From Paraburkholderia caballeronis (GTDB lineage Bacteria; Pseudomonadota; Gammaproteobacteria; Burkholderiales; Burkholderiaceae), in contig NZ_FNSR01000001.1 of assembly GCF_900104845.1 (NCBI RefSeq), positions 2,728,001 to 2,792,000 on the forward strand: DNA of 64,000 nt, in the 5' to 3' direction. Both the position numbers and the translations under genes were made by a program. Positions 46,474-55,497 of the stretch are shown one piece after another. Each line of letters opens with the position of its first letter. Position 1 is the stretch's first letter. The notes below the pieces were generated by a model that was given only the letters and a program-made list of their open reading frames with translations, was not told the DNA's origin and searched no databases.

Positions 46474-47496
46474 ATGAGGAACCCCTACCTGACACTCGGC
46501 GTCGCACGGAACGCGTCCCGTCGCGAGATCGTCGCCGCGTACCGGCGGCTCGCGATGAAATGGCATCCGGACCGCAACCCCGGCAACGAACGCGAGGCCG
46601 CGCGCCAGTTCAGAAAGATTCGCAGCGCATACGACGCGCTGTCGCGCGCGCAGCGCGACGGGGCGCACGACGAACCCCGCGGCGAAACCCACGACGGCGC
46701 GCGCGGCGGAATGCACGACGACCCGCACGACGAAGCGCGCGCCAGGCCGCCGCACACGCCTGCCCCCGACGTCGCCGATCCCGACGCGTATGTCCATCGC
46801 GCGTCGCCGGCCGCGCCGTTCGCGTCGCCGGCCTCGTCCGCGATCCGGCCGACCAACGTGCCCGGCGTGGACCTGCGGCGCGTGCTGTGCGTGCCGCTCG
46901 AAGTCGCGCTCGGCGGCGGCGAGGTGGCCGCGAGCTTTCGCGTGACGGAGCCGTGCGAGGTCTGCAAGGGCGCCGGCACGCAGGTGATCGAGCAGCGCTG
47001 CGATACGTGCGGCAACAGCGGCGAACTGGACGACGACACCTGCCACGCGTGCGACGGCAACGGCACGACCGGCCACGTCTGCGCGTGCACCGCGTGCCGC
47101 AGCGCCGGCAAGCGCGACTACAGCCGGCGCGTGGTCGTGGCGGTGCCGCCCGCCGCATGGGACGGGCAGACGCTCGTCGTGAAGGGAGAAGGCGCGCTCG
47201 GCTGGAGCGGCGGCCCGCGCGGCGACGCGGTGTTCAGCGTCCGCATCGTGTGTCCGCCCGAATGGATGCGGCTCGGGCCGAACCTGATGGGCGACCTGCC
47301 GGTCGACTACGCGACGGCCGCGCTCGGCGGCGCGTGCGACGTCGAGGTGCTCGGCCGCCGGATCGCCGTCGAGATTCCGCGCAACTGTCCGCCCGGCAAA
47401 TGGCTGAGCCTCGAAGGCGAGGCGCTCGGCGGTCCGTCCGGGCAGCGCGGCTGCCTGTATCTGCGCGTGACGTTCTCGCTGCCGCAATACGGATGA
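46474..47496 (+). CDS. DnaJ-like co-chaperone with non-canonical linker
   Basis: Protein of 340 residues. The J domain (residues 1-60) has the HPD motif in KWHPDRNPG, needed to stimulate Hsp70 ATPase. The following linker (about 65-105) is His/Asp/Arg-rich (HDEPRGETHDG, MHDDPHDEAR) in place of the Gly/Phe region of standard DnaJ. Four zinc motifs follow: CEVCKGAG, CDTCGNSG, CHACDGNG and CTACRSAG. A shortened C-terminal substrate domain completes it. It is therefore a type-I-like DnaJ paralogue rather than the housekeeping DnaJ of about 375 residues. No dnaK is nearby. The AGGA before ATG 46474 supports the start. Confidence 0.85.
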   Translation: MRNPYLTLGVARNASRREIVAAYRRLAMKWHPDRNPGNEREAARQFRKIRSAYDALSRAQRDGAHDEPRGETHDGARGGMHDDPHDEARARPPHTPAPDVADPDAYVHRASPAAPFASPASSAIRPTNVPGVDLRRVLCVPLEVALGGGEVAASFRVTEPCEVCKGAGTQVIEQRCDTCGNSGELDDDTCHACDGNGTTGHVCACTACRSAGKRDYSRRVVVAVPPAAWDGQTLVVKGEGALGWSGGPRGDAVFSVRIVCPPEWMRLGPNLMGDLPVDYATAALGGACDVEVLGRRIAVEIPRNCPPGKWLSLEGEALGGPSGQRGCLYLRVTFSLPQYG

Positions 47497-47504
47497 CACG
47501 AACG

Positions 47505-47537
47505 ACGCGGCCGCACGACGTCGTCGTGCGGCCGCGT
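47505..47537. terminator. Strong palindrome between convergent dnaJ-like and fliG genes
   Basis: ACGCGGCCGCACGACG and CGTCGTGCGGCCGCGT form a perfect 16-bp palindrome around a single T, directly after the dnaJ-like stop. There is no long T-run, but position between convergent genes suggests a bidirectional terminator. Confidence 0.55.
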
Positions 47538-47610
47538 TCCGGATGTGTTGCAGGTGCGAGCCAGATGCGTTACCTGCCGCGCCTGGCCGTGCGAAAACGA
47601 GCGGCGGCGT

Positions 47611-48609
47611 TCAGGTGATGTACGCGTCTTCCTGCTTCTTGCCGATCACGATCTGGCCGCTCTCCGCGAGCTTGCGGACGACCTGGATCACCGCGCGCTG
47701 CTTCTCCTCCACTTCGGACACGCGCACCGGCCCGCGCGAATCGAGGTCTTCGCTGAACAGCTCGGCGGCCCGCTTCGACATGTTCGACAGGAATTTCTGC
47801 CGCAGGTCCGCATCGGCGCCCTTCACCGCGATGATCATCGTTTCCGCGTCGACTTCCTTCAGCAGCAACTGGATCGACGTGTTGTCCAGATCGAGCAGGT
47901 TGTCGAACGTGAACATCTTGTCGATGATCTGCTGCGCCAGTTCCGGGTCGTACTCGCGGACGTTTTCGAGCGCGCTCTGCTCGTACGGCGTCTGCATGAA
48001 GTTGATGATCTCGGCCGCCGCGCCCGCGCCGCCCATCGGGCTGCGCTTGATGTTCTCGCCGCCGGACAGCAGGTTCTTCAGCACGTCGTCGAGTTCGCGC
48101 AGCGCAATCGGCTGGATGCCGTCGAGCGTCGCGATCCGCAGCAGCACGTCGTTGCGCAGCCGCTCCGGGAAACTCGACACGACCTCGCACGCCTGATCCG
48201 GGTCCAGGTGGACCATGATCGTCGCGATGATCTGCGGGTGCTCCTTCTTGACCAGTTCGCCGACCGACTCGGCGTCCATCCACTTGAGGCCTTCGATGCC
48301 CGACGTGTCGTTGCCGCCGAGGATCCGCTCCAGCACCTGGCCGCCCTTGTCCTCGCCGAGCGCCGAGATCAGCACCGAGCGCAGGTAGTCGCCCGAATCG
48401 AGCGCGAGGCCCGTCTGCAACTCGGCCTCGTGCATGAACATGTCGAGCGTTTCGCTGACCTGCTCGCGCGTGACGTTTTTCATCCCGGCCATCGCCGCGC
48501 CGATCTTCTGCACTTCGCGCGGCCCCAGGAACTTGAATATTTCGACGGCCTCCTGCTGGCCGAGCGCCATCAGCAAGACGGCGCTTCTCTTGATGCCTTC
48601 AACGCTCAT
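47611..48609 (-). CDS. fliG: Flagellar motor switch protein FliG (stand-alone)
   Basis: Protein of 332 residues, full length for FliG. The N-terminal domain (MSVEGIKRSAVLLMALGQ), the middle domain with the EHPQ motif (KKEHPQIIATI) and the C-terminal domain are present. The torque helix residues are conserved: MSKRAAEL, SEDLDSRGPVR, matching the essential Arg, acidic pair and Arg of Escherichia coli FliG. FliG connects the MS ring to FliM and to the stator. It is odd that neither fliF upstream nor fliH downstream is present; flagellar genes are normally grouped. It may be a second copy or a relocated sole copy. Confidence 0.92.
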   Translation of the reverse strand: MSVEGIKRSAVLLMALGQQEAVEIFKFLGPREVQKIGAAMAGMKNVTREQVSETLDMFMHEAELQTGLALDSGDYLRSVLISALGEDKGGQVLERILGGNDTSGIEGLKWMDAESVGELVKKEHPQIIATIMVHLDPDQACEVVSSFPERLRNDVLLRIATLDGIQPIALRELDDVLKNLLSGGENIKRSPMGGAGAAAEIINFMQTPYEQSALENVREYDPELAQQIIDKMFTFDNLLDLDNTSIQLLLKEVDAETMIIAVKGADADLRQKFLSNMSKRAAELFSEDLDSRGPVRVSEVEEKQRAVIQVVRKLAESGQIVIGKKQEDAYIT

Positions 48610-49073
48610 TGGACACCCGGTTCCTGATAACGATTGCGACCCACTCCGGACGGAGACCTGCGGGCCGCGGCGGACGCGGAACGCCGCGCCGTGCCACGGC
48701 TGGTCGGCGCGCGGCGCGCGCCGGCAGGCCGCGACGCAAAATCGCGCACGGCCGCACTGTGCCGATCATAGGGCAACGCGCGCTGATCCAAACGCGGTAA
48801 TAGAGTACAAATGGCCCCTCAAATCGGGGCGATGGCGCCAGCCGGCGCTCCCGGCGCGGGACGCGCGGCGGTTGGGCGGAACGGGCGGAATTGCGGCGGC
48901 GGCAAGCCGTTGGACCGGCGCTTCAGGCTGGCGCGAACGAAACCCGGCGGCCGCCCAGGACCGGCGGCCTCATCGTCGGCCAAAACGGCCGACGGCCCGC
49001 TCGCCCGATCGCGCCGCAGGCGATTTACCCATCAAGCCGGCGCGTTTTTTTCCGATATATAGCGGGATAATCC
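48610..49073. other. Gene-free stretch upstream of fliG
   Basis: About 460 bp without a supportable gene. On the minus strand TATGAT near 48768 is a possible -10 element for fliG. CCCCTCAAATCGGGG near 48815 is a small hairpin. The rest is GC-rich with no clear signals. Confidence 0.4.
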
Positions 49074-49238
49074 TCATCCGCGCACAACCGTGCCCGGGCG
49101 CTCGCGCCGGCCGGATTTGCGCACCACGAATCCCGGCAGACGTTGCAGGAGCGTGACGACGAGTACGGCGATCGCCGGCAATGCCAGTATCAAAACCGTC
49201 CCAGCCAGAAGCTTGAGCGCCACGATGATCCATTGCAT
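49074..49238 (-). CDS. Putative small membrane protein
   Basis: ORF of 54 residues with AGGA and a second AGGA-like site upstream of ATG 49238. It consists of a long hydrophobic helix (MQWIIVALKLLAGTVLILAL, continuing PAIAVLVVTLLQ) followed by a short basic tail (RKSGRRER). That is a textbook single-pass membrane miniprotein with the tail in the cytoplasm. No homologue is recognised. It lies between fliG and the decayed response regulator. The ORF is short, so chance cannot be ruled out. Confidence 0.5.
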   Translation of the reverse strand: MQWIIVALKLLAGTVLILALPAIAVLVVTLLQRLPGFVVRKSGRRERPGTVVRG

Positions 49239-49406
49239 GTTCCTGTCGTCCTTCTCGCCATTCCCGCATCCGTCCCGTTCGGTCGAACGGACGTCCCCCG
49301 GCAGCCCTCGCATCATTGCCCGAACGGCGAGCGCGTGTCCATCGCCGCTGGCGGCCCGCATCGGCCTGACCGCGACGACGCGCCGGCCGCCGGCAAACGC
49401 CCCGCG

Positions 49407-49895
49407 ATGAATCACGCGCGCGGTGACGCCGCTGCGCGCGCGGCGGCGGACGACTACGTGACCAGGCCGTTCTCGCTGCGCGAGGCGCGAGCGCGGATGC
49501 GCGCGGTGATGCGTCGCGCGGGCCTGTCCGCGGGCGCATCCCCGCAGGCACCGGTGACGCGCGGCAAGCATCCGCGTGCGCACCGCTTCGCCGGCTGGAC
49601 GCTCAATCTCAATTCGCGCCGCCCGACGTCGCCGGACGATCAAGCCATCGTGCCGACCCATGCCGGGTTCGACCTGCCGGTCGTGCGCCTGAGCACGCCG
49701 GTCCGCATCCTGTCTCGCGAGCCGCTTCGGAAAAACACCCGCGCGCTCGACGACATCGACGGCCGCGCCATCGGCGTGCAGATCCCGCGACTGCGCCGCA
49801 AGCCCGAAGCGGACCCAGCCGGGCCGACCCTGCTGCGCGCCGGGCGCGGCGCAGGCGACTTTCCCGACGCCGACATCGAGCCGCTCTGGAACTGA
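49407..49895 (+). pseudogene. Decayed OmpR-type response regulator (C-terminal remnant)
   Basis: Reads as a damaged OmpR/PhoB-type regulator. The end of the receiver is clear (ADDYVTRPFSLREARARM), followed by the winged-helix DNA-binding domain with many changed positions. Recognisable blocks are RFAGWTLNLNSRRPTSPD, RILSREPLRKNTRA, GVQIPRLRRKPEADPAGP and RAGRGAGDF. In intact relatives the corresponding blocks include VQISRLRRKIE and a terminal VRGAGYLF. The phosphorylated aspartate and most of the receiver are missing, and no histidine kinase follows. It is upstream of tssA on the same strand. The frame is open but the protein is very unlikely to function. Confidence 0.65.
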
Positions 49896-49934
49896 GCGCC
49901 CCATCGCCAACCGACCACCACGGACCCCGACTCA

Positions 49935-51497
49935 ATGAACGATCTCTCCGGCCTCGGCAAGCAGCCCATCAGCGACGCGCAGCCGTGCGGCAACGACGTG
50001 CGCGACGAACCCGGCTTCGAGCTGCTTCAGGACGAAATCGGCAAGCTGTCCAATCCGTTCGCGAACAGCAGCGTCGACTGGAACCGCGTGAGCGCACTGT
50101 CCGCCGCGCTGCTCGCGGACAAGGGCAAGGACATGCTGGTCGCGTGTTATCTCGCGGGCGGCCTGCTGCGGACCTCGGGGCTGCCCGGACTCAGGGACGG
50201 CCTGCAGGTGCTGGCCGATCTGCTGCAAACGCACTGGGACGGACTGTATCCGCCGTTGCAGCGGATCCGCGCGCGCCGCAACGCGATGCAATGGCTGATC
50301 GACCGCGTGAAGGCGGACGGCGACGAACGCGACTGGTCGTCGCTGCCGCCGCAGGACGCGGAACTCGTCGACGGCTTGCGCGGCGCGCTGAACGCCATCG
50401 ACGCGATTCTCGTCGGGAAGGACGACGACGCGCCGTCGCTGCGCCCGCTGCTCACGCTGACGAATTCGATTCCCGTCGCCGAGCCGGTCAAGCCGCCGCC
50501 CGAAACGCCGGCTGCGGACACGGACGCGCCGACGGCGAACGGCAACGGCGCGAACCCGGCGCCTTCGGCGGCCGCTTCGACCACATCCGCGCCCGCGCCC
50601 GGACAAACGCCGCTGGACAGCGCGGAGAGCGTCGAAAAAGCGACCGGCGAGGCGCTCGACCGCCTCGCCGAAATCGGCGCGTGGCTGGCCGACGCGGACC
50701 CGCTCGCCGCGTCCGGATTCCGCCTGCGGCGCATCGCGGCGTGGACGGCGATCGAGGCCGCGCCGCCCGCGCACGGCGGACAGACCATGCTGCCCGGCCC
50801 GGTGCAACCGGTGCAGGATGCGCTGAAGGGGTTGCTCGGCCGCCTGGACAACGACAGCCTCATCAACTTCACCGAGGCCCAGTTGCAGACGTTTCCGTTC
50901 TGGCTCGATCTGAACTGCGTGGCCGCGCAGGCGCTCGGCCGGCTCGGCGAACGCGGCGAAGCCGCGCGGCGCGAAGTCTGCAACGAAACGGCGCGCCTGC
51001 TCGCACGGCTGCCGGGCGTCGAAGACCTGAAGTTCGCGGGCGGCATGCCGTTCGCGACTGCCGACACGAAGCAGTGGCTGCAAACGCTCGGCGCCGCCGC
51101 GAGCGGCGACGCCCCCGCCGCGCCCGACGCGCTGGAGCAGGCCTTGCAGCGCGCCCGCGCGCTCGCCGCCGACGACCTGGGCGGCGCGGCCGCGTTCATC
51201 CAGCAGGCGATCGCGCAACGCGACGCGCCGGCGTCGCGCCTGCGGCTGCGCATCGCGCTGTGCGAGCTGCTGTTCGAGCATCGCCCCGGCGCGCATCTGG
51301 ACCCGTTCGCGCGCGCGTTGATTGCCGAAGTCGATCGTTTCGAGCTGGACGTGTGGGACGCGCCGCTCGCCATCGACGGGTTGCGCGCCGCTTACGCGAT
51401 CCTCGCGCGCAACGACGAAAACCGCGCCGAAGCCGATGCGCTGCTCGCCCGCATCGCGCCGCTCGACGCGGCCGCCGCCGTCCTGCTCGTGACCTGA
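49935..51497 (+). CDS. tssA: Type VI secretion protein TssA
   Basis: Protein of 520 residues. The N-terminal ImpA_N domain (about residues 10-135, with PCGNDVRDEPGFELLQDEI and LAGGLLRTSGLPGLRDGL) is followed by a Pro/Ala-rich linker (about 175-235). A C-terminal VasJ-type helical domain follows (LDRLAEIGAWLADADPLA to the end). TssA caps the growing sheath and coordinates tail assembly with the baseplate and TssM. The gene is on the + strand and convergent with tssM, with 55 bp between the stops. The long size places it in the large TssA class. Confidence 0.9.
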   Translation: MNDLSGLGKQPISDAQPCGNDVRDEPGFELLQDEIGKLSNPFANSSVDWNRVSALSAALLADKGKDMLVACYLAGGLLRTSGLPGLRDGLQVLADLLQTHWDGLYPPLQRIRARRNAMQWLIDRVKADGDERDWSSLPPQDAELVDGLRGALNAIDAILVGKDDDAPSLRPLLTLTNSIPVAEPVKPPPETPAADTDAPTANGNGANPAPSAAASTTSAPAPGQTPLDSAESVEKATGEALDRLAEIGAWLADADPLAASGFRLRRIAAWTAIEAAPPAHGGQTMLPGPVQPVQDALKGLLGRLDNDSLINFTEAQLQTFPFWLDLNCVAAQALGRLGERGEAARREVCNETARLLARLPGVEDLKFAGGMPFATADTKQWLQTLGAAASGDAPAAPDALEQALQRARALAADDLGGAAAFIQQAIAQRDAPASRLRLRIALCELLFEHRPGAHLDPFARALIAEVDRFELDVWDAPLAIDGLRAAYAILARNDENRAEADALLARIAPLDAAAAVLLVT

Positions 51498-51552
51498 GCC
51501 GCGCGCCGCGCTTGATCCTGGCTCGATGCCGGCTTGATCCTCGCTTGATCCG

Positions 51553-54500
51553 CTACTGCCCCGCGACCGGCCCGGCCGACATCTGCAAGCCGGGCGGCAA
51601 CGGCGGACGCGGCGGCAGCGGCGACGGAATCGCGTTCTGCTCCTGACCGGCGGCGCGCACGAGCCGCCGGATCATCGCGGACACGTCCGGCCGCACGCGG
51701 CGCTCGGTGGCGTCCGCATCGGTCGCCCAGCACTGGCCGATCGTCGGCGGCACGGCGGGCGTCCCCGGGTCGGCCGGCGCGAGGCTCGCCGGCAGCGGCA
51801 CGGCGAAACCAGCGCCCTGCGCGGCGATCTTCTGCGCGAGATCCTGCTGCTGTTGCTGGAACTGCGCGTCCTTGATCTGCTGCGTGCGCGCTTCGCTGCT
51901 CTTCTGCAAAGCCGCGTATGCGCCGATGTCGTCGGCCGCGCCCAGCGCCGCGGACAATCCGTCGAAGTTGTAGCGCACCGTGAGTTGCGTCACGCCGAGC
52001 GCCGCCAGCGCGCTCCGCTGCGACGGAAAATCGTTCGGCACGAACGCATGGACGCCGTCGCGGAAATCCGTCATGAAACCCGCGAAACCCAACTGGCCCG
52101 TGTATTTGCGCGTCAGCACGAGGTCGCCGATCTTGATCTGCAACGTCGTGTCGCTGCATTGATTCGGCACCCAGACAAAACTGCTGCTGACCGGGAAGTT
52201 GTAGTTGTTCAGCACCTGCGCGCCGGCCGCGCACTGGATCGACAGGATCGTCGCGAACGGCCGCGCGTTCGCGTCCGGGTTCACGCCGGTCGGCTGCGCG
52301 CTGACGGTCAGCGGCAGCGACTGCGCCGACGCGGCATCGGCCTTCGCCTTCGCGGCGGCCAGCGCCGCGTCGATGCGCTGAAGCTCCTGCTGCCACTGAA
52401 GCTGCGACTGCTGCGCCTGCAACTGGTCGGACTGCTGCTGCGCCGCGCTGCGCTGCGCGTTCACGAGCAGCGCGACGCGCTGATCCACCGCGCCGTTCAG
52501 CATCGGCAGAAAGGCCTCGGTGAACGGCATGCTGTAACCGGTCGTCTGCACGACGCCGTAACGCATCGCGCCGCGCACGAGGAACGGCTTCGCCGGGCCG
52601 TCCGCGAAGGTCCACACGGAGCCCTTCGCGCCGAACAACTGGTCGTTCGTCGCCGCCTCGCCGGTCACCGTCTGCAGCGGCCACAGCACGTCGGCCTGCC
52701 AGTCCTTCTGAAGCTCGCACGACGCCTGCTGCTCGATGTAGCGCAGCAGGAAGTCCGACGGCGCCTGGGCCAGCCGCCAGATCGCCTCGGTCGACGCATC
52801 GTCGTCGCCGGTCAGCGAGCGCAGCCGCGCGAAGGTCTGCATCATGGCCTGGACCGGCGACGGCCTCGCCGCCGGGTCCGTCGACGCCTGATGGAAATCG
52901 ACCGCGAGCTGGTAGGCCTTGCCCGATCCGGCCACGCTGGCAGCGCCGATCTGGCCGAGCGCGCCCAGGTACTCGCGCAGCGAGTCCACGGCCGCCACTT
53001 CCGTCCGGATCGTCTGGCCGCCCTGCTGCGGCTCGCCGCCGAGCGTCTGGCGCAGCGCCGTGCCGCCGGTCGCGTTGATCGCGCCCGCCCATTTCGCAAC
53101 CGGTCCCATCAGCTTGCCCGCCGAACCGAGACCCGACGCCTGGTCGAGCATCGACGTGAACCGGCGCGTGAAACCCAGCCACGGCAGCGACTCGTCGGCC
53201 TCGCCCTGGAATTCCTCCGCCACCCGCCGGATGACCTCGAAGTACGGACTGCGCGCGCTGGTCATCTGCCCCATCGCCGCGCGCCAGTCGGCTTCGTTGG
53301 AGAGCGGCTTCGGCATCGCGAGGAAATCGTTGACGAACTTGCGCCACACCATCACGCGCCGGTCCTGGTACCAGTGCTCGAACGCCGCGCGCCCGGCATC
53401 GAACCGTGCTTCGTCGCCGGTCGCGTCGCGCACTTCTTCGAGGTATCCGTCGATCGTTTTCCGGCCTGCGCCCGTATAAACCGCGCTCACATAGGCCCCG
53501 TCGGTCGCGACGGGCTCGCCCGAACTGACGGCCACGCTGGTCGCCGTGGCCGCGCTCCAGAAATCGATGCCGCGCACCGGCGCGTTGGTGCCGGTATCGG
53601 TCACGAGGCTCGCTAGCCATGTCATCTGCGGGTCCGCATCCGAGATGTTCGACAGCAGCGCGTTTTCCATGTCCAGACGTTCGGCGAGGCGGCGGTCGTC
53701 CGGCGCGGACCACGCCAGATACGCACTGGCCAGCTCCGCGAGCTGCTGGTTCAGTTGCGCGTCGTAATGCGACGACGGCAGCGGCTGACGCATCGCCTCC
53801 AGCGCGAACCGGTCCGCGCCGTTGCGGCGGGCTTTGAGCAGGTTGATCGAGCGCACGATGTCGAGCGCGACCTCCGGCAGCGTCGTGCCGCCGGCCGCCG
53901 CGCGCTGGATGTCGCCGGCCTCGTTCTGGTCGAGGGTCGGCAGGATGCGCGCGCGATAGTCGCTGACGAAGCGGGCCTTCAGCCTCGCCTGCAGCGCCTC
54001 GTCCCCGGTGCCGGCGCCCACCCAGCGCGACAGCCAGCTACGGTTGTTGCGCTCGACCTCGATCAGCGTATCGCTCAGGCGGGCCAGCGTGGCGGCGTCC
54101 TGGTCCAGGCGGCCCGTGAACGCGAGTTGGCCCGGAAGCGTCTCGCGCACGAGTTCGATCGTGCGCATGTTGCCGACGAACGACATCGTCATCGCGATGC
54201 CGAGCGCGGCCAGCAGCAGCCAGCAGGCCGCGAGCCCGGTACGCCGCGTGACCCGCCGCCACGGGTTGACCAACATCGCGGGCCGCGCAATGCGGCGGTC
54301 CTGCGGCAGAATGCGATCGAAGAAATCGTGCAGAAAGAGGCCGGCGCTCGCGCCCGCGTGCGGCGGCACCGGCGGCACGCCTTCGCCGAGCAGCGCCGAC
54401 ACCGCGCCGCCCGCCTGCAACCCGCTGCTGAAGAACACGCCGCGCAGGAACGGCCGCTCGAAATACGGGTTGTCGGCGAGGCACGCATCGACGAACGCCT

Positions 54501-55497
54501 GCAACCCCGGCCGCAGGCTGTCGAGTTCGCCGGGGAACAGCAGCAGTTCGGGCGGGACCGACGTCTGACGCGCGACGAGCGCGAGGCGCAGCTTCTCCAG
54601 CCGCGCGCCGATGCTCGCAAACGCGCGTTCGACGAACTGCGCGGGCGTCCCTTCCGCGGCCTCGTCGGCCAGATACCCCATCGCCTGATCCAGCGCATGC
54701 GCGGGCAGCGCGTGCGCCCACGCCTCGAAGCCGTACAGCCGATCGCATTTCGTGACCAGCACGTAGACCGGAAAACGCTTGCCGAACATCCGGATCAACT
54801 GCTCGATGCGCGCGCGCGCCACGCGCCCTTCCTCGATCATCGCGTCCGGGTCGGGCGTCGTCAGCCGGTCGGCGCTGACCGCGAGCACCAGCCCGTCGAG
54901 CCCCTCCTGCGGCCGGTAGCGGCCGAGCAGATCGAGGCCCAGTTCCCATTCGCGGCGATCCTGCGTGTCGTCCCGCGCGTCCACGTAACGGCCCGCGCAG
55001 TCGATCACGACGGCGCGGTCGAAGTACCACCAGTCGCAGTTCGCCGTCTGCGCGATCTCGCCGATCTGGCTGACCTTCTGGATCGGCGACGACAGCCGCG
55101 CGCGCGTCAGCGCGGTGGTCTTGCCGGTCCCCGAGCGGCCGATCACCATGAACCACGGCAGCACATAAAGCGGATTGCCCTGCCGGCGCAGATTCGAATT
55201 GCGCAGCGTCGCGACCGCGGCCTTCCATTTGCGCGCCAGTTGCGTTTCGGGCGAGCCCGCGGCGGCGGCCGCTTCGCCCCGCGCCGCGCGGACCTGCGCG
55301 GCGAGCTTGCTGCGCGAGCGCATCATCACGGCGAGACGCCGGAGGTAGCGGACCAGGAACCACGCGCCGATCGCGCCGGCGAACAGCGCCACCGCCATCC
55401 ACAGCGGCCAGCCGGCGTAAAGCGTGATCCCCCACGCCGCCACGGCCAGCACGAGCAGCGCGATCACCCAGACGACAATGCTGCCGATCGATTTCAT
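51553..55497 (-). CDS. tssM: Type VI secretion membrane-complex protein TssM (IcmF)
   Basis: Protein of 1314 residues. Two N-terminal membrane helices (VVWVIALLVLAVAAWGI; LWMAVALFAGAIGAWFL) precede the cytoplasmic NTPase-like domain with Walker A GRSGTGKTT near residue 120. A third helix (WLLLAALGIAMTMSF) near residue 430 leads to a large periplasmic region that contacts TssJ. The C-terminus is Pro-rich (PSPLPPRPPLPPG). TssM forms the trans-envelope channel with TssL and TssJ. Its ATG overlaps the tssL stop (ATGA). It is the last gene of the operon and converges on tssA. Confidence 0.95.
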   Translation of the reverse strand: MKSIGSIVVWVIALLVLAVAAWGITLYAGWPLWMAVALFAGAIGAWFLVRYLRRLAVMMRSRSKLAAQVRAARGEAAAAAGSPETQLARKWKAAVATLRNSNLRRQGNPLYVLPWFMVIGRSGTGKTTALTRARLSSPIQKVSQIGEIAQTANCDWWYFDRAVVIDCAGRYVDARDDTQDRREWELGLDLLGRYRPQEGLDGLVLAVSADRLTTPDPDAMIEEGRVARARIEQLIRMFGKRFPVYVLVTKCDRLYGFEAWAHALPAHALDQAMGYLADEAAEGTPAQFVERAFASIGARLEKLRLALVARQTSVPPELLLFPGELDSLRPGLQAFVDACLADNPYFERPFLRGVFFSSGLQAGGAVSALLGEGVPPVPPHAGASAGLFLHDFFDRILPQDRRIARPAMLVNPWRRVTRRTGLAACWLLLAALGIAMTMSFVGNMRTIELVRETLPGQLAFTGRLDQDAATLARLSDTLIEVERNNRSWLSRWVGAGTGDEALQARLKARFVSDYRARILPTLDQNEAGDIQRAAAGGTTLPEVALDIVRSINLLKARRNGADRFALEAMRQPLPSSHYDAQLNQQLAELASAYLAWSAPDDRRLAERLDMENALLSNISDADPQMTWLASLVTDTGTNAPVRGIDFWSAATATSVAVSSGEPVATDGAYVSAVYTGAGRKTIDGYLEEVRDATGDEARFDAGRAAFEHWYQDRRVMVWRKFVNDFLAMPKPLSNEADWRAAMGQMTSARSPYFEVIRRVAEEFQGEADESLPWLGFTRRFTSMLDQASGLGSAGKLMGPVAKWAGAINATGGTALRQTLGGEPQQGGQTIRTEVAAVDSLREYLGALGQIGAASVAGSGKAYQLAVDFHQASTDPAARPSPVQAMMQTFARLRSLTGDDDASTEAIWRLAQAPSDFLLRYIEQQASCELQKDWQADVLWPLQTVTGEAATNDQLFGAKGSVWTFADGPAKPFLVRGAMRYGVVQTTGYSMPFTEAFLPMLNGAVDQRVALLVNAQRSAAQQQSDQLQAQQSQLQWQQELQRIDAALAAAKAKADAASAQSLPLTVSAQPTGVNPDANARPFATILSIQCAAGAQVLNNYNFPVSSSFVWVPNQCSDTTLQIKIGDLVLTRKYTGQLGFAGFMTDFRDGVHAFVPNDFPSQRSALAALGVTQLTVRYNFDGLSAALGAADDIGAYAALQKSSEARTQQIKDAQFQQQQQDLAQKIAAQGAGFAVPLPASLAPADPGTPAVPPTIGQCWATDADATERRVRPDVSAMIRRLVRAAGQEQNAIPSPLPPRPPLPPGLQMSAGPVAGQ

